Below the pieces are notes generated by a model. That model did no database searches. It was not told the DNA's origin and saw only the letters and a program-made list of their open reading frames with translations. A DNA stretch of 64,000 nucleotides, taken from NCBI RefSeq assembly GCF_910594005.1, contig NC_057823.1, positions 99,248,015-99,312,014 on the forward strand, given 5' to 3'. Below are positions 48,319-60,199 of this stretch, one piece after another; the stretch's first letter is position 1, and the number at the start of each line of letters is the position of its first letter. Origin of the DNA: Cervus elaphus. Taxonomy: Eukaryota > Chordata > Mammalia > Artiodactyla > Cervidae. Position numbers and translations under genes: made by a program.

Positions 48319-48520
48319 ATGCATGCTTAGTTGCTTAGTGGTGCCCGAATCTTTGCAACCCCAAGGACTGTAGCCCGCCAGGCTCCTCTCTCCATGGGAT
48401 TCTCCAGGCAAGAATACTGGTGTGGGTAGCCGTTCACTTCTCCAGTGGACCTTCCTGACCCAAGGATTGAACCGGAGACTCCTGCATTACAGGCGGGTTC
48501 TTTCCCGTCTGAGCACCAGG
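48319..48520 (-). repeat. Bov-tA SINE, reverse
   Basis: Reversed Bov-A ('aaggactgtagcccgccagg' at 48363-48382) and tRNA-like part ('aaggattgaaccggagactc'). The end is diverged ('gagcaccaggttc'). Confidence 0.9.
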
Positions 48521-48521
48521 T

Positions 48522-50797
48522 TCTATACCTGTTTCCTTTGACACCTTCCATCCTTTTCTAGAAAAATATTTAGCATGTGGAATCACTGTTTGGATCTTGC
48601 AACTTTTTGTAAACTGGGATTCTAATTAATAGTCTTTCATTAAAAATCAAGCCATAACGTATTGAAGTCTTTCTATTTATTGCTGTCAAACAAGGACTAT
48701 GATGCAGTCTTTAGCTATCAGACATTTAGAGAACAGGCCCTCCTGTGAATTCCTGGTCTCTTCTTTCCCAGTTAACCTCTGACCTTGCTTGGAAACTGTT
48801 TTGTGCATCCCTGCTCCGTGAGTCCATTCAGCCCATGTATCCCACTGGATGTTCCAGGCATTTGCCAAATTCGCGAACTACCATGTGTCTTCCTTATATG
48901 AATCTCTGGATAATGCAGGAGGGGAATCCATCACTAGAGGAAACGCACACTTCTGTTACTTTCTTTGCAGCTTCAGACCCCACCCAGCTCCTGGAATAGG
49001 TTGCATCTATAATCGTTGAGTGGGTAAATATGCAGAAACACATCTGTTCACATCTTCCAAATGTGGAATTATGTGATATAAAGTACTTTGCTACTTTACT
49101 GTAAACATTTTAATGACAAGTTTTGTATTTCATTTTTTGTCCAGTCTGATAGGAATGCCATGTTTTTTGCATTACTAAAATATTTGTCTGAAATATATTT
49201 GGTGTTAATTATTTTCCATAAAATAATCAGCTTACTAATTTTGAAACTGATAGTTAATACTGTTGTAGGCATCTGTTCTAGGGTAAAAAGAAAGAAAATA
49301 TTTTCCAGCTGAATAAACTACAGAATGTGCTAAACAGCACTGATTTTGCCTATTAGTGACGTTTATTAATGGAGACTTGTTGATAGGTTACATGACTACA
49401 ACTCCGTGAATTCTACAAAGTGTCAATTTCTTTTGTGGTTGTTGTTTTTTTTTATGGTGACTACCATAAAGCAAAAAGAAAGATGAGAGTTTTGGGAAAC
49501 TGCCAATTTTCCACTCCAACTGTTTCTTTAATTTTTTATTATTTTAAAATAGATACTGCCAAGTATTTATAATGACTGTACAATTTTCCCAAACTCTACT
49601 GAAAAATAGATACTTTAATATAAGATCAGGTTGTCATATTGTGAAAATTTTATATATAGCTATAAAGTAATTTCTGTACAAAGTTTACAAAATTCTGTTG
49701 AGATAAAATGATTTAATGAAATAAAATGCAAAATCATGACTTTAGCTGTAATAATTTTGCTTTAAGCAAGATTCAATGAAGCAAAGGAGAAAATGAAGTT
49801 AGATTCTATTAGACTAAATCATCAAAAAGTATTAACATAGAATCCCTCGCATTCTAAATCATGGAAGAATATCCAGATGTCAAATGATTGTTTTAGCTAT
49901 TTAATTTCACCCAAGTGTGAACTGAAAAGACATCATATGGGGTACCTGAAACAAGGAAGCTCTAAATCTGAACTCAGTTGCTTGGAGCTACAGCTTCATT
50001 AGTTTTGGCCAATTTCTCTGATTTTCTGACAAAGGCCAAGGAAAATCAGTACATATAATTCATTCAATGGAATCTATGCAAGCTAAGTATCCAAGAATTC
50101 CAAGTTACTTTATTGCACTATTCCCTTATTACATTTTATTTATCTTTTAAAGAAGGAGAACTGGATTCTCCCACTGATTTTACTATCTCTAGAATGACAT
50201 CAAAGGGTGATATTTTCTTCAAAAAGCCTGCTTTAAATGAGTTATTGGAGAACAGGACAAGCAATATGACCCATACTTTAATTATGGTGAAATAATTTGG
50301 TGTTGAAAATGGAAATGTATACTGCCTGAAATAAAACCTGTTACATGTTTAGTAAGGAATTAATGATAAGATAGCAACTGCCAGCCTAATCTCTGTAACG
50401 CATTTCATTTGACCACCAACATGGTCGTTGGATGATGGTTTGGAGGATAAAAGTTAAAGCACGGTGAAACTGAATGATTGTGAGTCCTTAATACACTAGT
50501 ATTTGACTGATACTCTCTCCAGGAACATTTATTCAGGGAATACAGCTAAATAATACCATTGCTGTGGTAACAAGGTCCTGAGCTGAAAACTCACACAAAA
50601 GCAAGAACGCAGCAGGTATTTATCCAATACAAAGCAGTGACTTGTCACCGATAAGTTTTTTGTACTAACCTTAACTGAGAGATCTACCTTCATGATCCAG
50701 TTGGATAAAGACACACAGACAGGCTAGGAGCAACAGAAGCACAGAAATCTCAGCGCTGCTGCCCCCACTGTATACTCACTGGGCCTTTATCATTACT
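48522..50797. other. Intronic stretch without recognised gene or young repeat
   Basis: Mostly AT-rich. Open frames at 48745-48999 and 49088-49312 carry no domain I recognise and do not match neighbouring ST8SIA4 exons. Confidence 0.4.
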
Positions 50798-50810
50798 TTC
50801 CTTTAATCCT

Positions 50811-51006
50811 GGGGCTTCCCCGTGGCTCAGACGGTAAAGCGTCTACTTGCTATGCGGGAGACCTGGGTCTGCCTCTGGGGCGGGAAGATCCCCTGGAGAA
50901 GGAAATGGCAACCCACTCTAGTACTCTTGCCTGGAAAATTCCACGGACGGAGGAGCCTAGTAGGCATGGGATCACAAAGTCGGACATGACTGAGCAACTT
51001 CACTGG
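50811..51006 (+). repeat. Bov-tA SINE with perfect 13-bp target duplication
   Basis: TTCCTTTAATCCT occurs at 50798-50810 and 51007-51019, exactly bounding the element. It retains many CpG ('gctcagacggtaaagcgtct', 'ccacggacggaggag'), which suggests a young insertion. Confidence 0.97.
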
Positions 51007-51360
51007 TTCCTTTAATCCTAACAATTTATTTAAGTAAAAATTACTTATCAGTTATGTATATCTTACTGTTTATCTAAGCTGCTCTCTCCTGAATATCTTA
51101 AATTTAGGTAGCTATTTTTCTTTGAGACAAAAATCTGTTCAAATTGAACAGAAGTAAAATCCTTTGAGGGATGAGGAATCCTTATGGCATATACAAAAAT
51201 TATACCAAACAGACAGAATTTTACTTTATGGACGAGTCATAATAATAGTGTATTAGGCTAAAATTCTTAGGAGATGATAAAAACTGTTTGTAAGAATGGA
51301 GAAAATACCTTAGGATTTTATCTTCACTTAGGCCCACAAAGTGAGAGTCCCGTACAATAT

Positions 51361-51546
51361 CAGATGGTAAAGAATCTGCCTGCAATGCAGGAGACCCAGT
51401 TTGATCCCTGGTTTGGGAAGATCCCCTGGAGAAGAGAATGGTGACCCCCTCCAGTACTCTTGCCTGGAGAATTCCATGGACAGAGGAGCCTGGTAGACTA
51501 CAGTCCATGGGGTCACAAAGAGTCAGACACAGCTGAGCAGCTAAAA
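51361..51546 (+). repeat. Bov-tA SINE, 5' truncated
   Basis: Starts inside the tRNA-like head at 'cagatggtaaagaatctgcc' and continues through 'agatcccctggagaagagaa' to 'cagacacagctgagcagcta'. Confidence 0.92.
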
Positions 51547-51559
51547 CTTTACCACTTTC

Positions 51560-54485
51560 AAGAAACTGTATATTTTAAAAGATTTATGGGACACTTGATT
51601 CAGTTACATTCCTCAGCAAACTTAGACAATATATAGTCATACTGCTTAAAAATTTATTATATATTTGCCTTTTATTTAAAATTCACAACTAATTTTTTCA
51701 TGTATATAAGAAGTCTCTGAATGTAGTCACTGCTAGATCACTTGAACTTAAATTAGAATAGCTTTATGCAGATTAATTCAAGACGAATTTTGCATAGTGA
51801 TCAGTGTTCTTCTTTTTTCTTTAAAGGTCAGAGAAACAAGGGGATTTCTAATATTATTTATGTGTTTTCTACCACTCATTACAAGCCTGGGTTTTCAGAG
51901 TAGAAAGGAATAAAAGAACTAAAAGCAAGTAATGAATACAACCTACGAAATAAATTCATGAATTTTCTGTGTAGCTCTTAAAATAGCAGAGAAAACCTTT
52001 GTTCTGAATACTGTGTCAGTATAGGAATTTTTAAAAATGATGAAAATAAATTTCTTACCTTCACTACAGTGTGTAAAATAAACATTTTCTTCTAGAAAGC
52101 ATCATAAACAAACAATAATAGATATTAATATAAATATACATACTATATATATATATATATATACAGAGAGAGAAATATTGCAAAACAATAATCAAGAGAT
52201 AACATTAAGTTACTAAATTATGGAACAAAGACAATATTCCTCAAGTGATCAGGATGAATTTGTAGATGTGCCGTCTGAATGTTCCCGTGTTACACTTCAT
52301 TATTATGATCCATTTACTTTTTAGTTAGAACTTATTCTTATATTTTCATTCTAACAACAACTTAGGCAGGTAAAATTTAGTAAGCATTGCTTTCAGAATT
52401 GTGTGAATACTGAGCACAAGATGGTCCTTGATGTGTACCAGTTGATTAATTAATATATTGTAGGAAAGAGTTATTCTAGTTTTAACCTCATTATTTGAGT
52501 TGCAAGCCTTCCTTATTTCCAAGATTTCCTTCTATTTTAAAATAAGCTGAATGGTTAATGTGATTCCCAGTGGTATTCAGATTCATATTTAAAAAAGTCA
52601 TTTCCTCCTTCTGCTTGCCGCTTTACTTCTTTGCTCTAAATAATGAACCTTAAACAAAACTTCAAAGTCTTTTTTCAGCACAACTTGGCCCTTTTTCGTG
52701 GGTCCATTCTCCATCCCCTTGCACCCAGGCCCCAGGCCCCAACATAATGAACACAGGGCTTTCATACTTTTTCCTAGGTATACAACGGGATGAATAAATC
52801 AACCTTTTCTCTCATGAAATATGCAATATAAAGACACAAAATAATATAAAAAATAATCATACATTCTGAGGATTGTTCTATTTGAAATATACATCCCTTC
52901 TGAAGAGAATACAGAGAAAAGACATCCAGGTTAATTTCAGAGAAAGGGACAAGAGTGAGGAATTGTGTCCAACTGGCTCTTACCTTTAAACTGAAGAAGC
53001 AGAATGTTCTAGGTGGAGAAAAGAAAAAAAAAAATGCCTATCAAGGAGAAACTCCAGGATATGTCAATATCAGTGAGTGCCATGAAGGATTCTCGACTCC
53101 CCCAAAAGCACCCTAGATACTCTGCAAAAGCTTTTAGTCTCAATGAGAAGAATCAAGAACTGGAAAACAGGCTGGCTGAGGGCAACCTGGCAACTGTCTC
53201 CCACAGGGTCCCGTTGAGCCATACACCTATGAATGACTTCTCAGATATAAACTATTTATACTGTCACATTCCACAGTAAAATATGAATGATGGAAGCTGC
53301 CAGAAAACAATACCATGGCTCAAGGCCAACTAGATTAAGATATCAAGAAATCCCGCAATGCGGAAGCGTGGATATCAGAGTTGCCAGTAAGGGAAGAAAT
53401 ATTCCATCATGGAAATATCATCGTGTTTAAAATACCCATTAGGCAGTTTCTAGCTGCTCAAAGCATTAAAGAAGGATACATATTTTACAAAGAAGTATTA
53501 CAGCTGTGTTGCTCATTAGTCAAAATGGAAACCATATGGAAGTGTTTTTGGCATAAAACTAAATTTAAAACAAGTAAGCCATTTTCAGAAAGCATTTGGA
53601 GTGAATATCTCCATTTTCAAAGTTGTCTTTTAAAACTGCTTTTCCTTATACAATTTTGAGTTGATTCAATACTCTAAAATAATCCACTTGTATAACAGTG
53701 GTAAACTCAAGTTTCCTGAAGTCTATCTAGTATTGGTCTATGTCAGTGTATTTTGTTACCGACAATTCTACTGGAAGCCTGGTCTGATTCAACTTCTTCT
53801 GCAAGTACATGTCATTCCCATGAATTTAGCCTGCAGAGGATCAACCTAATTTTATATAGCTTTTTATCTTCGTACTTATTTAAAAATGACAGATTTTAAC
53901 ATCCAAAAGATAAGTTCGGGAAATAAAGTCATTGATATGGTATTTTTGTGTGAGTCTTACTGGAATAGACATTGATGCTGAAACATGTATGAAAATACAA
54001 TGTGTTTATTTTTAAGAACCATATTGAAAATCATACATTGTAACAAAGGAACTAATATGTGCTTCTTTTCATAGAAAAGTATACTTGAGCAATGAAATAG
54101 TGTATAACAGAGAGATAGCTACACAGATAAGGGGTGAGCTAGACATGTCACTTGATATCGTTTCTGTAAGGTGTGTTGTTCCTTCCTACATTGAAATCCA
54201 CAAACTAGGAATTACGACTTCACTCATAGCATTGGGAATTAAATACTCAGCTATAATAGCTTACAGGCTGCATGCTAATAGAAAACATTAATGATTCAGC
54301 AAAACTCTGAGAAACTTGGGAGGTTATATTAAGTGATATCCCATTGTTCAACATAATATTATTTAATAAAATATGAAGAAATAAGTTTACTGATCATGAA
54401 ATATACAGATAAACTAGAATACATCTTATATTCTGAATAAGAAGAAAAATTCAAGTTATTTATACACCTACAGTAATAATGTAAT
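51560..54485. other. Intronic stretch without recognised gene
   Basis: Contains a (TA)n microsatellite at 52144-52163. Plus-strand open frames at 53013-53279 (88 codons, lysine-rich start) and 53381-53659 (92 codons) show no domain I recognise. They are on the opposite strand to ST8SIA4 and are most likely chance frames. Confidence 0.45.
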
Positions 54486-54486
54486 A

Positions 54487-56219
54487 GAAATAATGCAAAG
54501 AAATAGAGGAAAACAATAGAATGGGAAAGACTAGAGATATCTTCAAGAAAATTAGAAATACCAAGAGAACATTTCATGCAAAGATGGGCACAATAAAGGA
54601 CAGAAATGGTATGGACCTAACCGAAGCAGAAAATATTAAGTTGAAGTGGCAAGAAAACAAAGAACTATACAAAAAAGATCTTCACAACCCAGATAATCAT
54701 CATGGTAAGATTACTCACCTAGAACCAGACATCCTGGAATGCGAAGTCAAGTGGGCCTTAGGAAGCACCACTACGAACAAAGCTAGTGGAGGTGATGGAA
54801 TTCCAATTGAGCTATTTCAAATCCTGAAAGATGATGCTGTGAAAGTGCTGCACTTAATATGCCAATGAATTTGGAAAACACAGCAGTGGCCATAGGACTG
54901 GACAAGGTCAGTTTTCACTCCAATCCCAAAGAAAGGTAATGCTGAAGAATGCTCAAACTACTGCAGAATTGCACTCATCTCACATACTAGCAAATTAATG
55001 CTCAAAAATCTCCAAGCCAGGCTTCAACAGTACAAGAACTGTGAACTTCCAGATGTTCAAGCTGGATTTAGAAAAGGCAGAGGACCAAATTGCCAACATT
55101 TGTTGGGTTATCAAAAAAGTAAGAGAGTTGCAGAAAAACATCTATTTTTGCTTTATTGACTATGCCAAAACCTTTGTGTGGATCACAGCAAACTGTGGAA
55201 AATTCTGAAAGAGAGGGGAATGCCAGACCACCTGACCTGCCTCTTAAGAAATCTCTGTGCAGGTCAGGAAGCAATAGTTAGAACTGGACACGGAATGAAA
55301 GACTGGTTCCAAATAGGAAAAGGAGTATGTCAAGGCTATATATTGTCACCCTACTTATTTAACTTATATGCAGAGTACATCATGAGAAATGCTGGGCTGG
55401 AGGAAGCACAAGCTGGAATCAAGATTGCTGGGAGAAATATCAATAACCTCAGATATGCAGATGACACCACCCTTATGGCAGAAAGGGAAGAACTGAAGAG
55501 CCTCTTGATGAAAGTGAAAGAGGAGAGTGAAAAAGTTGGCTTAAAGCTCAACATTCAGAAAACTAAGATCATGGCATCTGGTCTCATCACTTCATGGCAA
55601 ATAGACGGGAAACAGTGGAAAGAGTGACAGATTATTTTTTGGGCTCCAAAATCACTGAAGATTGTGACTGCAGCCACGAAATTAAAAGATGCTTGCTCCT
55701 TGGAAGAAAAGTTATGACCAACCTAGACAACATATTAAAAAGCAGAGACATTAACTTGCCAACAAAGGTCCATCTAGTCAAGGCTATGGTTTTTCTAGTA
55801 GTCATGTATGGATGTGAAAGTTGAACTATAAAGAAAGCTGAGTGCCGAAAAATTGATGCTTTTGAACTGTGGTGTTGGAGAACACTCTTGAGGGTCCCTT
55901 GGACTGCAAGGAGATCCAACCAGTCCATCCTGAAGGAGATCAGTCCTGAATATTCATTGGAAGGACTGATGTTGAAGCTGAAACTCCAATACTTGGCCAC
56001 CTGATGCGAAGAACTGACTCATTGGAAAAGACTCTGATGCTGGGAAAGGTTGAAGGCAGGAGGGAAGGGGATGACAGAGGATGAGATAGTTGGATGCAAT
56101 CACCAACTCAGTGGACATGAGTTTGGGTAAACTCCAGGAGTCGGTGATGGACAGGGAGGCCTGGCGTGCTACCGTCCATGGGGTTGCAAAGAGTCAGACA
56201 CAACTGAGCAACTGAACTG
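54487..56219 (+). mobile_element. BovB LINE, longest copy in the window, inactive
   Basis: About 1.7 kb covering much of the BovB reverse transcriptase and the 3' end. A first frame (54521-54868) holds the region before the fingers and palm of the reverse transcriptase. A second (55178-55627) holds GKG, QGYILSP and the catalytic YADD (55454-55465). Between them small deletions near 55075 and 55175 break the frame, and the endonuclease domain is absent through 5' truncation, so it cannot move on its own. AGTAATAAT (54472-54480) and AGTAACAAT (56220-56228) may be a diverged target duplication. BovB is known to have entered ruminants by horizontal transfer. Confidence 0.95.
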
Positions 56220-56228
56220 AGTAACAAT

Positions 56229-58079
56229 ATAGAAGGAAACTTAGTCCTCCAACACAAGATGAAATTACTAGAAATAATAAATTCAAGATGGCACAATAAA
56301 TGCCAAAAATATAAATACAGAATGGGAGACTGCTGTTTATTAAGCAATGTAAGACAATGTATTATTGAATATTGTTTGACACACACAAGGTCTAGCAAAG
56401 CAACCTGCATGGAATAAGTTGTTATATATGTATTATTAGTATACTGTACTTTATATCTGTATATATAAAACAGTGTATTACACACTAGTCAGTAAATATA
56501 TGTAAGGTATTAATAACATATTAATATATTTTAATGTATTATATAAGAAAGTACTTTGTGAAAATGTATATGTAGCATATATGAACATTACTTTGATTTT
56601 TCATGTATGTAAGAAATAAACACTTCTCCAGAAATAATTTTCCATAATTTGCATTTATAGAAAGATCTATGCTTTTTAACAATAACTGCAGAAATCAAAG
56701 AAAGAATAATTCAATAGATAAATGGCCCCAGAAGAAACATATATAATTATCTCTTCTATATCTTCATATATGCACATACATATTTATGTGTGTATATTAA
56801 TGTGTTTGCGTGTGTGTAACATTCTGATGAGGATCTTAATTAATTTTGGTCTTGAAAAATATGAAGAGGATTTAAATTCCTAGACAAATGACTTTAAAAC
56901 AGGAATATTTTAGAAAGCTACCTCAGTTACTGTGAAAATCAAAAGTTAAATGATGCCTCCCTTAAGGTTATAGAGAGGATATTCCTGAGGATATTCATGA
57001 AAATTCAGTACAAATGTTTGTGGCATTTTGAATATTCATGTGAGTAAGAAAACTAAAGAACAGAACCAGTGAAACTCAAAGCCCATAGGATCTCAATGAT
57101 TATTTATGTCAACATCCACATTTTATAGAAAATAAACCTGAAGCTCAAGATTGTAAACAGTCTTGTCTATGGTCAGAATAAGAAAGGTTTGCTTTGACTG
57201 TCTTTGGAAGTCAAGCTCCTAAATGATTTTTAAAAATTCTGTAAGCCAGTGTTCTCAGTTTGGATCAATATAAAAACATGTTTTAAAGAGAATAAGTATT
57301 TTTTTCTCAGAACCTGAGAAATACATCTATGAACTCCAATTTGTGTGATATTGCTGTAGGTCATGAGGGTTATCCCAAGCATTTCAAATGGAAATTCTTA
57401 ATTCCAAGCAAATTTAAAGCAGCCATATAGTCAACTTATCTCATACTTGCACATTTCTTTTGTAGTTGCAAAATTATCCTTCAAAGAAAAAAATCATTTG
57501 GAATATTTCTCAAATACAAGGGTAGATACATATTCTAAGCTAAAAGTTAAGGAAGAAAGTCATAAAGAGAATTCACATAAAATTTTAAAGAATAGGTATG
57601 AATTGAATTTATCATTTCCTTAAAAATTGTTTTGGTGAAGATATTTGTTTACAAAATTGTTGGATAACTTTAGAATTATTAACTATGAAGGTTATATCAC
57701 TGAACACTATGCATGTTTATCAATCTCAATGATCACCAACAAATCATCAATCCTAGTATTTATCCTGATTAATACAAAGTATTAGCTTGTCAACATAATG
57801 AGTATAGTCCTTATTATTATATTTATATTAAAACAAATTATTAATTAGAATGTGGTGACAAAATATGGTAATTGACTTATTTTTGTTTTGGTAGAATTCA
57901 AATAACAAAACTGGATCATAAAAATTTATAAAATAATTAAAGGGGATGTTTTATTTTTGCTTTAAGTACTTCCATAACAGTTCATAATATTTGCCAGGAA
58001 GCAAAGCATTCAAATAGAAATGTTTGAATACTTTTTCCAAAACTATTTATAAACAAATCTAAAATTTAAATCAATTAAT
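56229..58079. other. Intronic stretch without recognised gene
   Basis: Very AT-rich with short TA/TG-rich tracts around 56400-56560 and 56755-56820. A MIR-like trace is possible at about 57100-57180. No coding signature. Confidence 0.4.
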
Positions 58080-58088
58080 CTCTTTAAG

Positions 58089-58312
58089 GGGCTTCCCAGG
58101 TGGTGCTAGTGGTAAAGAACCTACTTGTCAATGCAGGAGACATAAGAGATGTGGGTTCGATCCCTAGGTCAGGAAGATCCCCTGGAGGAGGACACAGCAA
58201 CCCACTCCAGTATTTTTGCCTGGAGAATCCCATGGACAGAGACGCTTGCAGGGCTATAGTCCATAGGGTCGCAAAGAGTCAGACACAAATGACGTGATTT
58301 AGCACACACAAG
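58089..58312 (+). repeat. Bov-tA SINE with target duplication
   Basis: CTCTTTAAG at 58080-58088 and 58313-58321 flanks the element. Head 'gggcttcccaggtggtgcta', tRNA-like 'gtgggttcgatccctaggtc', and end 'gatttagcacacac', which is the Bov-tA variant that ends in CA-rich sequence. Confidence 0.95.
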
Positions 58313-58321
58313 CTCTTTAAG

Positions 58322-60195
58322 ATAGATATCTGAACAAAGTTAAGCACATTCTAAGGGAATACAGTTGAGAACTACAAAGTAAACTCTTCAAAGTACAAAC
58401 TCAAAAGAAACTGAAGAAAATACACATGATTCTAATCTAGAACACTTTACATATAACATATTTATGCATACAAAATATAATTTCAAAATATGTTCATTTA
58501 TTTATTGCCTGGAATTCTTAAGAAGTTATCCATTGTAGTCGGTAGTGGAACTGAGAAGCTACTTTATGTACTGTTTAATTTTCTTTGACATAATGATAAA
58601 AACAATGAGAAAATAAAAGTATAATCATCCCATTATTAAAAACAGCACTTGACTATCATGAATCAAACTATAGTAATTATAAAAATAGAAATTTTTGTCT
58701 AACATTATATATTTTGCAAAAATATATTTAATATATCTTACAGAATAATTCAATTGCATATTAAATCACATTATTAGGTTAAATTCTTTTCAGATTTCAG
58801 GTTATACATTGATAATTTTGTTATCAATATATAAAGAAGAAACCTTGATTTTTATATTTTGTAATCACATTTTTAAAGTTTCAACAAGTCATTTTAAAGT
58901 TTCAAAATTTCCTCTTCACTCTTGAAGTCTTAGGAAAATTGTTCCATTCTTCACAAGGGAAATTACAAAATAGTAATAAGAATATTAGACATGAGAAGCT
59001 TCAGAATAAATACAAATGAACAGCTTGGAATCCCAAACCAGTGTAACACTGATGTATGCACTTTAATTTGTAATTATAGTTATTTTTTTAATTTTCCCCA
59101 TTAGACTACTCTCATTATTTTGTAAGACTGTTTCAAAATTAGAAAATAGAGATCGTTTCCCCTCCTGTTTCACTTAACATGACTTAGGAAGAATGACAAC
59201 ACATTAAAAACCATCATCAAGTTTTATGATTGATGGTTGTATTTTCAGAGCTTTAAAACACGTACAACTAATTTGATGCTTAAAGTTGGTAAGCCATCAT
59301 AATTTTCAGAGAAGAAAAGTTTAAATCATGAAGCTTGACAATATAATTTCTACTTGTAACTGCAGTACTTGGAAGAGGCTTCCCATTTTAGCACTGTGAT
59401 GGCATGCACCATAAAATGGATGGACTGCACGAAAGCCCTCTCTTGAGACAAACAAACTCTAATAATCCATAGACGATACAAAACTCTCTATTTTCCTGAA
59501 TTGTATTAACCACAGGGTTTCAGAGACATGTGAAAAAATACGTAGAGAACACGTCTTCAGGGCGTTTGCTCATGGTTTCATATCATGTGAATCTTTTCTG
59601 TTTCATCAGTATTCCCACTTCCTTATTTTCTTTCTGAGTCTCGGTAAACTTATAGAGTACAAATATTATGTTGAAATGCCACATCTGCCTGAATCAGTGT
59701 GTTAATTTCATTAGTTCCATAAATGAAACAACCTTTCACAAACATCATGTGTACAAATTTCCAAGGTACTTGAAAGGTGAAAGGTAAATTTAGGGCTACT
59801 TTTTATACCCCAGGCCACAGTTGAGAACTTGACCTTGAGGGGAAATATGCTGATGTGTAAGCATGAAAGTAGCAAGTTAAGTTCTTTCTGGAGAATACAA
59901 AACAAGTCTTGTCAAAAATACCTAAAGTACAGTAGTCAAAAGAAAGCATATCACTGACTTCACTAGTAGTCAGAAGCTTGACTTTGTTGTTCTTTGGAGT
60001 AAAATGTTTAGAAAATGGTGATATATTTTATATGTATAATGTTTATGGAAGAAAAGTGAATAAGACGAACATAAAAGGAGGGGACTGATGAACTAACTAG
60101 TAAAAAGTCTTGTATTTTCTATGTTTAAAATAAATGCAAAAAGGCTATATGAATTTACTGTTGTTAACCATATGTAATTCTATCTAGATTCTAAC
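58322..60195. other. Intronic stretch without recognised feature
   Basis: AT-rich, unique-looking. Nothing beyond short chance frames. Confidence 0.4.
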
Positions 60196-60199
60196 TTAT

